Positions 8,458-15,413 of a DNA stretch of 44,675 nucleotides are shown piece by piece. The notes under the pieces are model-generated. The model had not been told where the DNA came from, did no database searches, and saw only the letters and a program-made list of their open reading frames with translations. How positions within the stretch are numbered: position 1 is the stretch's first letter; each line of letters opens with the position of its first letter. This DNA comes from SIG440 sp045579055. Its GTDB lineage: Bacteria; Bacillota; Clostridia; Monoglobales; Monoglobaceae. The stretch spans positions 1 to 44,675 of the forward strand of contig JAZNLK010000099.1 in the NCBI GenBank assembly GCA_045579055.1, read 5' to 3'. A program made the position numbers and the translations under genes.

Positions 8458-8862
8458 TTATTCTTTTTCAAAGGGTTCTTCTTCGCTGAACCTTATTATT
8501 TTGCCCCTTTCACTGCTTTCCTCCAAGGGTATAAGAGATACAGGCTGAATGGAAGTCTGCCCCTCAAAAACCGGAACGTTTATATTTTCCACAGTATAAT
8601 AACCCGGATAGTCAATTCGGATATTGTAAACAAAAAACCGATTTTCTCCGTCATAAGTCAGAGAATTCTCAGCCGGCGGTGCCGAAACCGCAAGTGGTTC
8701 AGTTTTCCCGTTCCGATTCGTTTTCATAACCTTCACAAGGGACTCCCTTTCCTCTTGTTCCCTTGCGACAATAACATTAGCGTCAGGTATGGGAATTGCA
8801 CCGTCTGCTGTTGAAACCTGAACAACAATATAACCCACACCCTTTTCCGTCTGTTCTGCCAT
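8458..8862 (-). CDS. Small beta-rich protein, carboxypeptidase-regulatory-like fold
   Basis: 134 residues beginning MAEQTEKGVGYIVVQV. The central part (IPIPDANVIVAREQ ... NRNGKTEPLAV ... IDYPGYYTVENINVPVFEG) has the pattern of a CarboxypepD_reg/transthyretin-like beta sandwich that decorates surface and wall proteins. Start at 8862 is set by GGAGG nine bases upstream. No signal peptide. It is the first gene of the reverse cluster, 16 bp before the SpoIID-like gene, which suggests a common structural assembly. Confidence 0.75.
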   Translation of the reverse strand: MAEQTEKGVGYIVVQVSTADGAIPIPDANVIVAREQEERESLVKVMKTNRNGKTEPLAVSAPPAENSLTYDGENRFFVYNIRIDYPGYYTVENINVPVFEGQTSIQPVSLIPLEESSERGKIIRFSEEEPFEKE

Positions 8863-8916
8863 ATAACTCACCCTCCAACACTATTATATAAAAAAACACA
8901 AAACCTGTTTTCAATA

Positions 8917-8944
8917 TAATATGCAAAAAATTTTGTTTTGTGCA
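8917..8944 (-). promoter_or_regulatory. Candidate forespore-type (sigma-G/F-like) promoter of the PG-binding cluster
   Basis: On the minus strand TGCACAA (8938-8944) and CATATTA (8917-8923) are 14 bp apart, close to the sigma-G pattern TGMATAW ... CATACTA (one mismatch in each box). The background is AT-rich, so this is weak evidence. No well-spaced sigma-A promoter was found in the same interval. Confidence 0.25.
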
Positions 8945-9024
8945 TATTCCCCCGACGGGAATTATTTTGCATTTTTCGGGAAATACTGAATATGATTCCA
9001 AACAATTCCAAGGAGGGCTTTTTT

Positions 9025-9720
9025 GTGTTTATAACCTTCTTTCGCACTATACTTATGTACTTTTTTGTCATATTCTCGTTAAGACTGCTGGGCAAACGGC
9101 AGATAGGAGAACTGGAACCCTCGGAGCTTGTGGTAACCATAATCATTTCAGAGGTTGCATCCTTGCCCATACAGGATCCTTCCCAGCCCGTCATCACCAG
9201 TCTTATTGTGATAATGCTACTTCTCATTCTGGAAATCTTTTTATCCTTCGGTGCATATAAAAATCCCACCATGAGGAAAATCTTCTACGGTGTGCCCAGC
9301 ATTTTTTACGAAAAGGGTGTTCTCCACCAGGACGAAATGAAGCGTCAACGTTTCAACCTTAACGACCTTATGGAAACCGTCCGCAACACAGGCTCCACCT
9401 CCCTTTCTGAGGTGGAATACATCATTATGGAAACCAACGGCAACGTAAGCGTAATACCAAAATCCCAATACCGCCCCATATGTCTTTCAGATTTAAGCCT
9501 TGAACCCCAATCCCGGGTTTTTATCAGTTATGTAATTATCGACAACGGAAGGCTGAACAGAAAAAACCTCGCACGTTCGGGATTTGACGAAAAATGGCTT
9601 CAAAAGCAACTGTCATCACACAACCTTTCGGATATTTCGGAGGTCTTCTGTATGACTGCGGATTCCACAGGTGAAATTGTTATCATTCCAAAGGCAACAG
9701 GAAAGGAGCAAAACAAATGA
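9025..9720 (+). CDS. DUF421 (YetF/YcaP-like) membrane protein
   Basis: 231 residues from GTG 9025, chosen because AAGGAGGG sits 7 bases upstream and the product then begins FITFFRTILMYF, the usual DUF421 start. Three N-terminal transmembrane helices are followed by LRLLGKRQIGELEPSELVVTI, the family signature, and a C-terminal soluble domain (about residues 85-225). The family is widespread in spore formers and members have been linked to spore membranes and heat resistance; the molecular role is unknown. ATGA overlap with the next gene indicates translational coupling. Confidence 0.9.
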   Translation: MFITFFRTILMYFFVIFSLRLLGKRQIGELEPSELVVTIIISEVASLPIQDPSQPVITSLIVIMLLLILEIFLSFGAYKNPTMRKIFYGVPSIFYEKGVLHQDEMKRQRFNLNDLMETVRNTGSTSLSEVEYIIMETNGNVSVIPKSQYRPICLSDLSLEPQSRVFISYVIIDNGRLNRKNLARSGFDEKWLQKQLSSHNLSDISEVFCMTADSTGEIVIIPKATGKEQNK

Positions 9721-10097
9721 AAGCCCTGATTATCGCCCTTTCTTTGCTGCTAATCATCGGAATTTTTATTTCCGTGCATTCGATATTGATGCTTAATATG
9801 GCTAAAAACATCGGAAACGCCTGCGACACCGCCGCTAACTATGCCGAAAATGAGCAGTGGGACGGAGTTTATGTCAAGCTGGAAGAAATACAGAAATTAT
9901 GGGAAGAACACCGCATCTGGGCATCGTTGACCATTTCAACCAACGAAATTGAACAAATTGAAATTTCTTTGATGCAAAGCCGGGTTTTTGCACAGCAACA
10001 TCAAAAAACAGATTTTCTCGGTGAATTTGCAATGTTTACCCTTCTTATTGAACACATCCCCCACCAGGAAGGCTTCCATCTTGCAGAAATTTTATAG
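9717..10097 (+). CDS. DUF4363 family protein
   Basis: 126 residues with one N-terminal transmembrane helix (about residues 3-24) and a helical extracytoplasmic part including EQWDGVYVKLEEIQKLWEEH. This matches DUF4363, which regularly sits directly downstream of DUF421 genes in Clostridia; the pair likely forms one membrane complex. Starts within the stop of the DUF421 gene (ATGA). Confidence 0.8.
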   Translation: MKALIIALSLLLIIGIFISVHSILMLNMAKNIGNACDTAANYAENEQWDGVYVKLEEIQKLWEEHRIWASLTISTNEIEQIEISLMQSRVFAQQHQKTDFLGEFAMFTLLIEHIPHQEGFHLAEIL

Positions 10098-10114
10098 AAT
10101 TTTCCTTTAAGCTC

Positions 10115-10143
10115 TTGACTTTACCGATTTAATGTGCTAAAAT
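10115..10143 (+). promoter_or_regulatory. Promoter of the aromatic amino-acid operon leader
   Basis: TTGACT (10115-10120) and TAAAAT (10138-10143), 17-bp spacer: one of the best promoters in the window. Predicted transcript starts near 10150, about 25 bases before the leader-peptide start codon. Confidence 0.85.
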
Positions 10144-10174
10144 CTTATCATATCATTTGAAAGGAATATGTATT

Positions 10175-10288
10175 ATGAAGGCAGACATCAGACTTCACAA
10201 TACAATCAAATACTTTTATTACTTTTTCAGCCTTAGCTTCTTTTTTAGCTACGGTTATTTTTGCCGTTCAAAAAACTGTTTGGTATAA
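10175..10288 (+). CDS. Phe/Tyr-rich leader peptide (attenuator of the aro operon)
   Basis: A 37-codon ORF between a consensus promoter and an intrinsic terminator, ahead of tyrA. GAAAGGA (10159-10165) is a good ribosome site 9 bases before the ATG. Residues 13-29 read YFYYFFSLSFFFSYGYF: 7 Phe and 5 Tyr of 17, no Trp. This is the hallmark of leader-peptide attenuation (as in pheL): scarcity of charged tRNA-Phe or tRNA-Tyr would stall the ribosome and favour an antiterminator. The peptide itself need have no function. Function is inferred from sequence and context; an out-of-frame ATG at 10168 is too close to the ribosome site. Confidence 0.85.
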   Translation: MKADIRLHNTIKYFYYFFSLSFFFSYGYFCRSKNCLV

Positions 10289-10337
10289 TGGGCTGATGTT
10301 TCGTATGAATTTTCGTGACAACAAAAAAAGTATTCAG

Positions 10338-10366
10338 GAGCTCGTTATACTGCGAGCTCTTTTTTT
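10338..10366 (+). terminator. Attenuator terminator upstream of tyrA
   Basis: Stem GAGCTCG (10338-10344) / CGAGCTC (10353-10359), 8-base loop, then seven T. It lies 50 bases after the leader-peptide stop and 46 before tyrA. Candidate competing pairings: leader CAGCCT (10228-10233) with GGGCTG (10290-10295) just after the stop codon; GGGCT with AGCTC of the terminator 5' arm; or leader AGCTTCT (10235-10241) with AGGAGCT (10336-10342). These pairings were found by eye and not folded. Confidence 0.85.
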
Positions 10367-10412
10367 CTTATCATAACATTAAAACTGAAAAAACAGAAAG
10401 GTATTGAACGAT

Positions 10413-11282
10413 ATGGGGGAATCCGGTTTTAAAATTGCAATTATTGGACTGGGAATTATTGGCGGTTCAATGGCATACGCTCTGAAAGGCTTCAAAGGAG
10501 CAAAAATTTCAGGGTGCGACATAAATCCCGATACACGCAAAAAAGCATTGGCTGCAAAAGCCGTTGACGAAGTTTTTGAAAAACCCGCTCCGGCTATCAA
10601 GGATGCCGATTTGGTGGTACTTTGTGTATATCCGGAGCTGATTACAAGAATCGTGAAGGAAAACTGTCATCTTTTCAAGTCGGGTGCAATTATAACCGAC
10701 GTCTGCGGTGTAAAAACAAAGCTTGCCCGTGAAATGGCTGAAATCCTGCCCACGGGAACAACATATGTAGGCGGACACCCCATGGCAGGCAAAGAAACCG
10801 ACGGTTTTGACAGTGCAACCCCAGAGCTTTTCGGTATGTGCGGATATATAATCACACCCATTGAAAGTTCAACCCCCGATGCCATAAACCTTGTGACGGA
10901 AATGGCAAGATATGTGGGTGCAACACGTCTGACTCTTGCCACACCCGAAGAACACGACAGCGTCATTGCCTACACCAGCGACCTGATGCACGTATCGGCA
11001 GCGGCACTCTGCCTTGACTATAACAAAAAAATGAACCGTGCCTACACCGCAGGTGCTTTCCGTGACTGCACCAGAATCGCAAACATAAACCCTCAGCTTT
11101 GGAGTCAGCTTTTTCTTGAAAACAAGGACTTTCTGCTTGAAGAGCTGGATTCCTTCCTCACCTCGGTAACACGTATGCGTGATGCAATCCAAAACAACGA
11201 CAAGGAAGGTCTGGAGGATATGCTTTCCTCGGTACGTGAAAACAAGCTTACAATGCAGGCAAAAGAGCCTGAAAAATATTGA
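10413..11282 (+). CDS. tyrA: Prephenate dehydrogenase
   Basis: NAD(P)-dependent oxidative decarboxylation of prephenate to 4-hydroxyphenylpyruvate, the committed step to tyrosine. 289 residues: Rossmann motif GLGIIGGS near the N-terminus, then VGGHPMAGKETDGFDSA, the TyrA active-site signature, and a helical dimerisation domain. No ACT domain at the C-terminus, so feedback regulation by that route is not apparent. ATG 10413 is 11 bases after AGAAAGG; a TTG at 10404 is too close. First enzyme gene of the operon, downstream of the Phe/Tyr leader. Confidence 0.93.
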   Translation: MGESGFKIAIIGLGIIGGSMAYALKGFKGAKISGCDINPDTRKKALAAKAVDEVFEKPAPAIKDADLVVLCVYPELITRIVKENCHLFKSGAIITDVCGVKTKLAREMAEILPTGTTYVGGHPMAGKETDGFDSATPELFGMCGYIITPIESSTPDAINLVTEMARYVGATRLTLATPEEHDSVIAYTSDLMHVSAAALCLDYNKKMNRAYTAGAFRDCTRIANINPQLWSQLFLENKDFLLEELDSFLTSVTRMRDAIQNNDKEGLEDMLSSVRENKLTMQAKEPEKY

Positions 11283-11307
11283 AATATTAATCAGGATATG
11301 ATAGAAT
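11279..11307 (+). promoter_or_regulatory. Internal promoter ahead of the GDSL hydrolase gene
   Basis: TTGAAA (11279-11284, overlapping the tyrA stop) and TAGAAT (11302-11307) with a 17-bp spacer, 39 bp before the GDSL gene. If active, it would also drive aroB to aroE independently of the attenuator. Confidence 0.5.
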
Positions 11308-11346
11308 GAGTTTAAATCTACTAAATATAGTTAAGGAGTTTTTGCG

Positions 11347-12000
11347 ATGATATTTGAAAATTATGACAGAATTGTTTTTGCAGGAGATTCGGTAACCGAT
11401 ATGGGCAGTGCTGTTCCTGTTGGGGAAGGCTTGGGCGATAATGTTGGAAGAGGCTATGTCAGAGTGCTTGAAAGTATGTTTGCGGCATATTATCCTGAAA
11501 TCTTTTTGAGAATTACCAATTCAGGCGTGTCAGGAAATACCAGCAAAGATTTGCTGGCAAGGTTTGACCGTGATGTAGTTGAGCTTAATCCCGATTGGGT
11601 TTCGATTTGTATCGGCATAAACGATGTCTGGAGACAGTTTGATTCTCCGGCAATTTCGGATTCACATGTTTTGCCGGATGAATATGAGAAAAATGTTGAA
11701 GAAATGATATTGAAAATCAAAAATAAGGTGAAGGGTATATTTATGCTGTCGCCTTATATCATGGAACCCAATACCGAGGATATGATGAGAAAACGGATGG
11801 ATGAATATGTTGAAATAAGCAGAAAGCTTGCAGAAAAGCATAACTGTATTTTTGTGGATTTTCAGAAAATGTATGAGGATTATTGCAAAATTCGTCATTC
11901 AAGTTATATTGCATGGGACAGAATTCACCCCAATCAGGTTGGTGCAACATTGATGGCAAAAGAATTTCTTAAGCACTGCGATTTTGATTACAATGTTTAA
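11347..12000 (+). CDS. SGNH/GDSL-family hydrolase inserted in the aro operon
   Basis: 217-residue cytoplasmic esterase/lipase-like protein. Block I is FAGDSVTDMG (nucleophile Ser), block II includes the NSGVSGNT Gly, block III is GINDVW (Asn), and block V is DRIHPNQVG with the catalytic Asp-x-x-His. Members deacylate small esters, sugars or lipids; the substrate is unknown. AAGGAG precedes the ATG. The gene is visibly more A/T-rich at third positions than tyrA and aroB, has its own promoter, and has no role in aromatic synthesis, which suggests later insertion. Conserved Ser, Gly, Asn and His indicate an active enzyme. Confidence 0.88.
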   Translation: MIFENYDRIVFAGDSVTDMGSAVPVGEGLGDNVGRGYVRVLESMFAAYYPEIFLRITNSGVSGNTSKDLLARFDRDVVELNPDWVSICIGINDVWRQFDSPAISDSHVLPDEYEKNVEEMILKIKNKVKGIFMLSPYIMEPNTEDMMRKRMDEYVEISRKLAEKHNCIFVDFQKMYEDYCKIRHSSYIAWDRIHPNQVGATLMAKEFLKHCDFDYNV

Positions 12001-12023
12001 GCTATGACAAGGAGTTTGAAAGA

Positions 12024-13079
12024 ATGCAGACATTACGTGTAAATCTTCCCGGCAGGGAATATGACATAAAAATCGAAAAGGGAATTCTGAACAAGTCAGG
12101 TGAGCTCATTGCTGAGATACATAAGCCCTGCCGCATTGGGGTTGTGACCGACAGCAATGTTGCACCTCTTTACAGCGAAAGGGTTCTTGAATCCCTCAAA
12201 GGTAGTGGATTTACCCCCTTTCTTATAACAGTTCCTGCAGGTGAAAGCTCAAAGTCAATGGAAATGTTGAACTTCCTCTACGGCGAGATGCTTGATGCAG
12301 GACTTACCCGAACAGACCTGATTGTGGCATTGGGCGGCGGTGTGGTCGGAGATTTAACGGGCTTTTGTGCTTCAACACTCCTTCGGGGAATTCCATTCGT
12401 ACAGATTCCCACAACGCTTCTTGCTCAGGTTGACAGCAGCGTTGGCGGCAAGGTTGCCGTAAACCTTCCTCAAGGCAAGAACTTGGTCGGTGCATTCTGG
12501 CAGCCAAAGCTTGTGATTATGGATCCCCTTTGCCTGGAAACACTCACCGACCGTGTTTTCTGTGACGGAATGGCAGAGGTTATCAAATACGGTGTTATTC
12601 TTGACGAAGCACTTTTCAAGAAAATCGAGGGTTCACCCTCACGCAAGGAAATTATGAATATAATCGAAGACGTGGTTTACCGTTCCTGTGACCTGAAACG
12701 TATGGTGGTTGAAGATGACGAGCTGGACACCGGCGGACGTATGATTCTGAACTTCGGTCACACCTTCGGTCATGCCATCGAAAAGAAATATAACTTCACA
12801 GACTATACCCACGGTGAAGGGGTTGCGGCAGGAATGGTTATGGCGGCTGAATACGGCGAACACTATGAAATCACCCCACAAGGAACCTCCTTGCGAATTT
12901 CTGCACTTGTGGAAAAATTCAATCTGCCCCAAAGAGTCGATATGGACAAACAATCCCTTTTGGATGCCGTAAAAGTGGACAAAAAGAGTGAAGGAAATAT
13001 AGTTTCTTTAGTTATCCCCAAAAAAATCGGAGAAGTAATTCTTCACCGCACGGAAAAGGACGGTATATGGATATGGTAA
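12024..13079 (+). CDS. aroB: 3-dehydroquinate synthase
   Basis: Second step of the shikimate pathway: DAHP to 3-dehydroquinate, NAD+ and metal dependent. 351 residues, normal length. Motifs: VALGGGVVGDLTGF (NAD site), PTTLLAQVDSSVGGKVAVN, and the metal-binding NFGHTFGHAIE. AAGGAG precedes the ATG. Its end overlaps the start of aroA by 13 bp. Confidence 0.97.
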   Translation: MQTLRVNLPGREYDIKIEKGILNKSGELIAEIHKPCRIGVVTDSNVAPLYSERVLESLKGSGFTPFLITVPAGESSKSMEMLNFLYGEMLDAGLTRTDLIVALGGGVVGDLTGFCASTLLRGIPFVQIPTTLLAQVDSSVGGKVAVNLPQGKNLVGAFWQPKLVIMDPLCLETLTDRVFCDGMAEVIKYGVILDEALFKKIEGSPSRKEIMNIIEDVVYRSCDLKRMVVEDDELDTGGRMILNFGHTFGHAIEKKYNFTDYTHGEGVAAGMVMAAEYGEHYEITPQGTSLRISALVEKFNLPQRVDMDKQSLLDAVKVDKKSEGNIVSLVIPKKIGEVILHRTEKDGIWIW

Positions 13080-14335
13080 AAATTACCCCTTCGGTTCTTT
13101 CAGGAACGGTTCAGGCACCGCCCTCAAAGAGTTATGCCCACCGTGCCGTGATTTCCGCCTTTCTTTCCAATGAGGAGTGCAATATAAAAAACCTCAATAT
13201 GTCAGCTGATATTTCTGCAACTCTCAACTGTGCCAAACAACTTGGAGCAATTGCAAAATACAGCGAAAAAACACATACCGCAACAATAAAAAACGGTGGT
13301 CTTCCCACATCAGGATTGTGTCTGGATTGTGGCGAAAGCGGCTCAACTCTCCGCTTTTTTATTCCCATCGCAATGGCACTCACCGACAGCATATCCTTTA
13401 CAGGTCACGGTCGACTTATGGAAAGACCCCTTGAGCCTTACTTTGAGATATTCAACAAAAAGAAAATCAAATACGACTTGAAAGACAGTATTCTCACCGT
13501 CAGTGGAAGGCTGAAGCCCGGAACATACGAAATCAACGGCACCGTCAGCTCGCAGTTCATCACGGGACTGCTGTTTGCGTTACCGCTCCTTGACGGTGAC
13601 AGCAAAATCAAAATCAAAGGCACACTGACATCAAAGGCATATGTGGACATAACCCTTGACGTAATGGCAAAATTCGGCATCGAAATTACAAATAACGGCT
13701 ATTCCTCCTTTGAAATAAAAGGCAATCAGAAATACGGTCGCAAAACCTACACCGTGGAAGGTGACTTTTCCAATGCGGCATTCTGGCTGGTGGCAGGTGC
13801 CATAGGCTGTGACATTACTTGTTCGGGAATAGACGAAAAAAGTCTTCAGGGCGACAAGAAGATTATAGATATAATCCGACAAACCGGAGCAACAATTGAG
13901 TATGTGAGCAAAAACTCAATAAAAGCTCAGCCCACAGCCAATATGCACGGAATCACCGTCGACGTGGACGAAATTCCTGACCTTGTCCCCATTCTTGCAG
14001 TGCTTTTCTGTTTCTGCAAAGGAACAAGCCGAATCGAAAACGCAGGACGTCTCCGCATAAAGGAAAGCGACCGCCTGGCGGCAATAACAGCAGAGCTTTC
14101 CAAGATGGGAGCTGTAATTACCGAAGGCGAAGACTTTCTCGAAATAGAGGGCAAACAAATTCTGCACGGCGGAGAGCTTTCCTCCTGGAATGACCACCGC
14201 ATTGCCATGGCAGGGGCAATAGCCGCCTGCAGATGCGAAGGTGCAGTTTCAATAGACGACGCAAAAAAAGCAGTTACAAAGTCCTATCCCGACTTTTTTG
14301 AAGATTACAAAGCACTTGGAGGTGTTACGGAATGA
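13067..14335 (+). CDS. aroA: 3-phosphoshikimate 1-carboxyvinyltransferase (EPSP synthase)
   Basis: Transfers the enolpyruvyl group of PEP to shikimate-3-phosphate. 422 residues with PPSKSYAHR near the N-terminus, CGESGSTLRFFIPIA, RLRIKESDRLAAI and NDHRIAMAGAIA. The first two are substrate and PEP loops, so it is a standard enzyme. ATG 13067 is 6 bases after AAAGGA; an ATG at 13073 is an alternative start. Overlaps aroB by 13 bp and aroC by 4 (ATGA), so the operon is translationally coupled. Confidence 0.97.
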   Translation: MDMVKITPSVLSGTVQAPPSKSYAHRAVISAFLSNEECNIKNLNMSADISATLNCAKQLGAIAKYSEKTHTATIKNGGLPTSGLCLDCGESGSTLRFFIPIAMALTDSISFTGHGRLMERPLEPYFEIFNKKKIKYDLKDSILTVSGRLKPGTYEINGTVSSQFITGLLFALPLLDGDSKIKIKGTLTSKAYVDITLDVMAKFGIEITNNGYSSFEIKGNQKYGRKTYTVEGDFSNAAFWLVAGAIGCDITCSGIDEKSLQGDKKIIDIIRQTGATIEYVSKNSIKAQPTANMHGITVDVDEIPDLVPILAVLFCFCKGTSRIENAGRLRIKESDRLAAITAELSKMGAVITEGEDFLEIEGKQILHGGELSSWNDHRIAMAGAIAACRCEGAVSIDDAKKAVTKSYPDFFEDYKALGGVTE

Positions 14336-15399
14336 ATACTTGGGGAAGCAAACTGAAAGTAAGCATATTCGGAGAATCCCACGGCATCGGAATCGGTGTT
14401 ATCCTTGACGGAATCCCATCAGGGCTCACCCTTGACACGGACTTTATAAATCGTGAAATGAGCCGCCGTGCTCCCGGAAGGGACAAGCTCTCCACTCCAC
14501 GGAAGGAAGCCGATGAAGTGGAAATCCTTTCAGGAGTGGTTGACGGAAAAACCACCGGAACTCCCATCTGCGGAATAATCCGCAACACCAATACACGTTC
14601 TCATGACTATACACCAAACCTGCTCCGTCCGGGGCACGCAGACTTCACAGGCTTTCAAAAATACGGCGAAACCCACGACTTCCGTGGCGGCGGACATTTT
14701 TCGGGAAGAATCACAGCACCTTTGGTTTTTGCCGGTGCAATTGCAAAGCTCGCTTTGGCGAAGGAAGGAATCACCGTTGGTTCACACATAAAATCAATCC
14801 ACGGTGTTTCAGAAGCCTCTTTTCTTGACTGCGACCTGACCCCCCAAAAGCTTCAAAGCATTTCTGCAAAAGCCTTTCCTGTTATGTGTGACGAAATAGG
14901 TGAAAAAATGCAGAAGGAAATCCTTGATGCGGCGGCTGACAAAAACTCTGTTGGCGGAATACTTGAATGTGCCGTTCTGGGAATAAAACCCGGCTTCGGC
15001 TCGCCCTTCTTTGCATCGGTTGAAAGCCTGATTTCATCCATGATGTTTTCAATTCCCGCTGTCAAGGGAATCGAATTCGGCAGGGGCTTTGATTTCTGCA
15101 ATCTGACAGGCATTGAAGCAAATGACCCCTTTGAAACCGACGGCAAGGAAATTTACACCACCACAAACAACAACGGCGGAATCAACGGCGGAATAACAAA
15201 CGGAATGCCGGTTATTTTCTCTCTGGCAATAAAACCCACTCCCTCAATTGCAAAGGAACAGAAAACCGTCGACACCGACAAAATGGAAAATACAACAATA
15301 GAAATAAAGGGTCGTCACGACCCCTGCATCGTACAACGTGCGGCGGTGGTTGCGGAATGTGCTGCAGCCCTTGCCATACTTGAAGCCAAATTAATATAA
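14332..15399 (+). CDS. aroC: Chorismate synthase
   Basis: FMNH2-dependent anti-1,4 elimination of phosphate from EPSP to give chorismate. 355 residues: GESHGIGIGVILDGIPSG at the N-terminus, then RPGHADFTGFQKYG and RGGGHFSGRITAPLV, and NNNGGINGGITNGMPV near residue 285. All are family signatures. Starts inside the aroA stop (ATGA) and is followed after 14 bp by pheA. Confidence 0.98.
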   Translation: MNTWGSKLKVSIFGESHGIGIGVILDGIPSGLTLDTDFINREMSRRAPGRDKLSTPRKEADEVEILSGVVDGKTTGTPICGIIRNTNTRSHDYTPNLLRPGHADFTGFQKYGETHDFRGGGHFSGRITAPLVFAGAIAKLALAKEGITVGSHIKSIHGVSEASFLDCDLTPQKLQSISAKAFPVMCDEIGEKMQKEILDAAADKNSVGGILECAVLGIKPGFGSPFFASVESLISSMMFSIPAVKGIEFGRGFDFCNLTGIEANDPFETDGKEIYTTTNNNGGINGGITNGMPVIFSLAIKPTPSIAKEQKTVDTDKMENTTIEIKGRHDPCIVQRAAVVAECAAALAILEAKLI

Positions 15400-15413
15400 A
15401 GAAGGATAAACCA

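Noticed and set aside
10168..10236. Alternative start at ATG 10168 for the leader peptide
   Set aside because: Only two bases from the ribosome site, and the frame encodes no Phe/Tyr run before an early stop.
10144..10412. T-box riboswitch upstream of tyrA
   Set aside because: No T-box core (AGGGTGGNACCGCG) or specifier stem is apparent; the leader ORF plus terminator explain the region.
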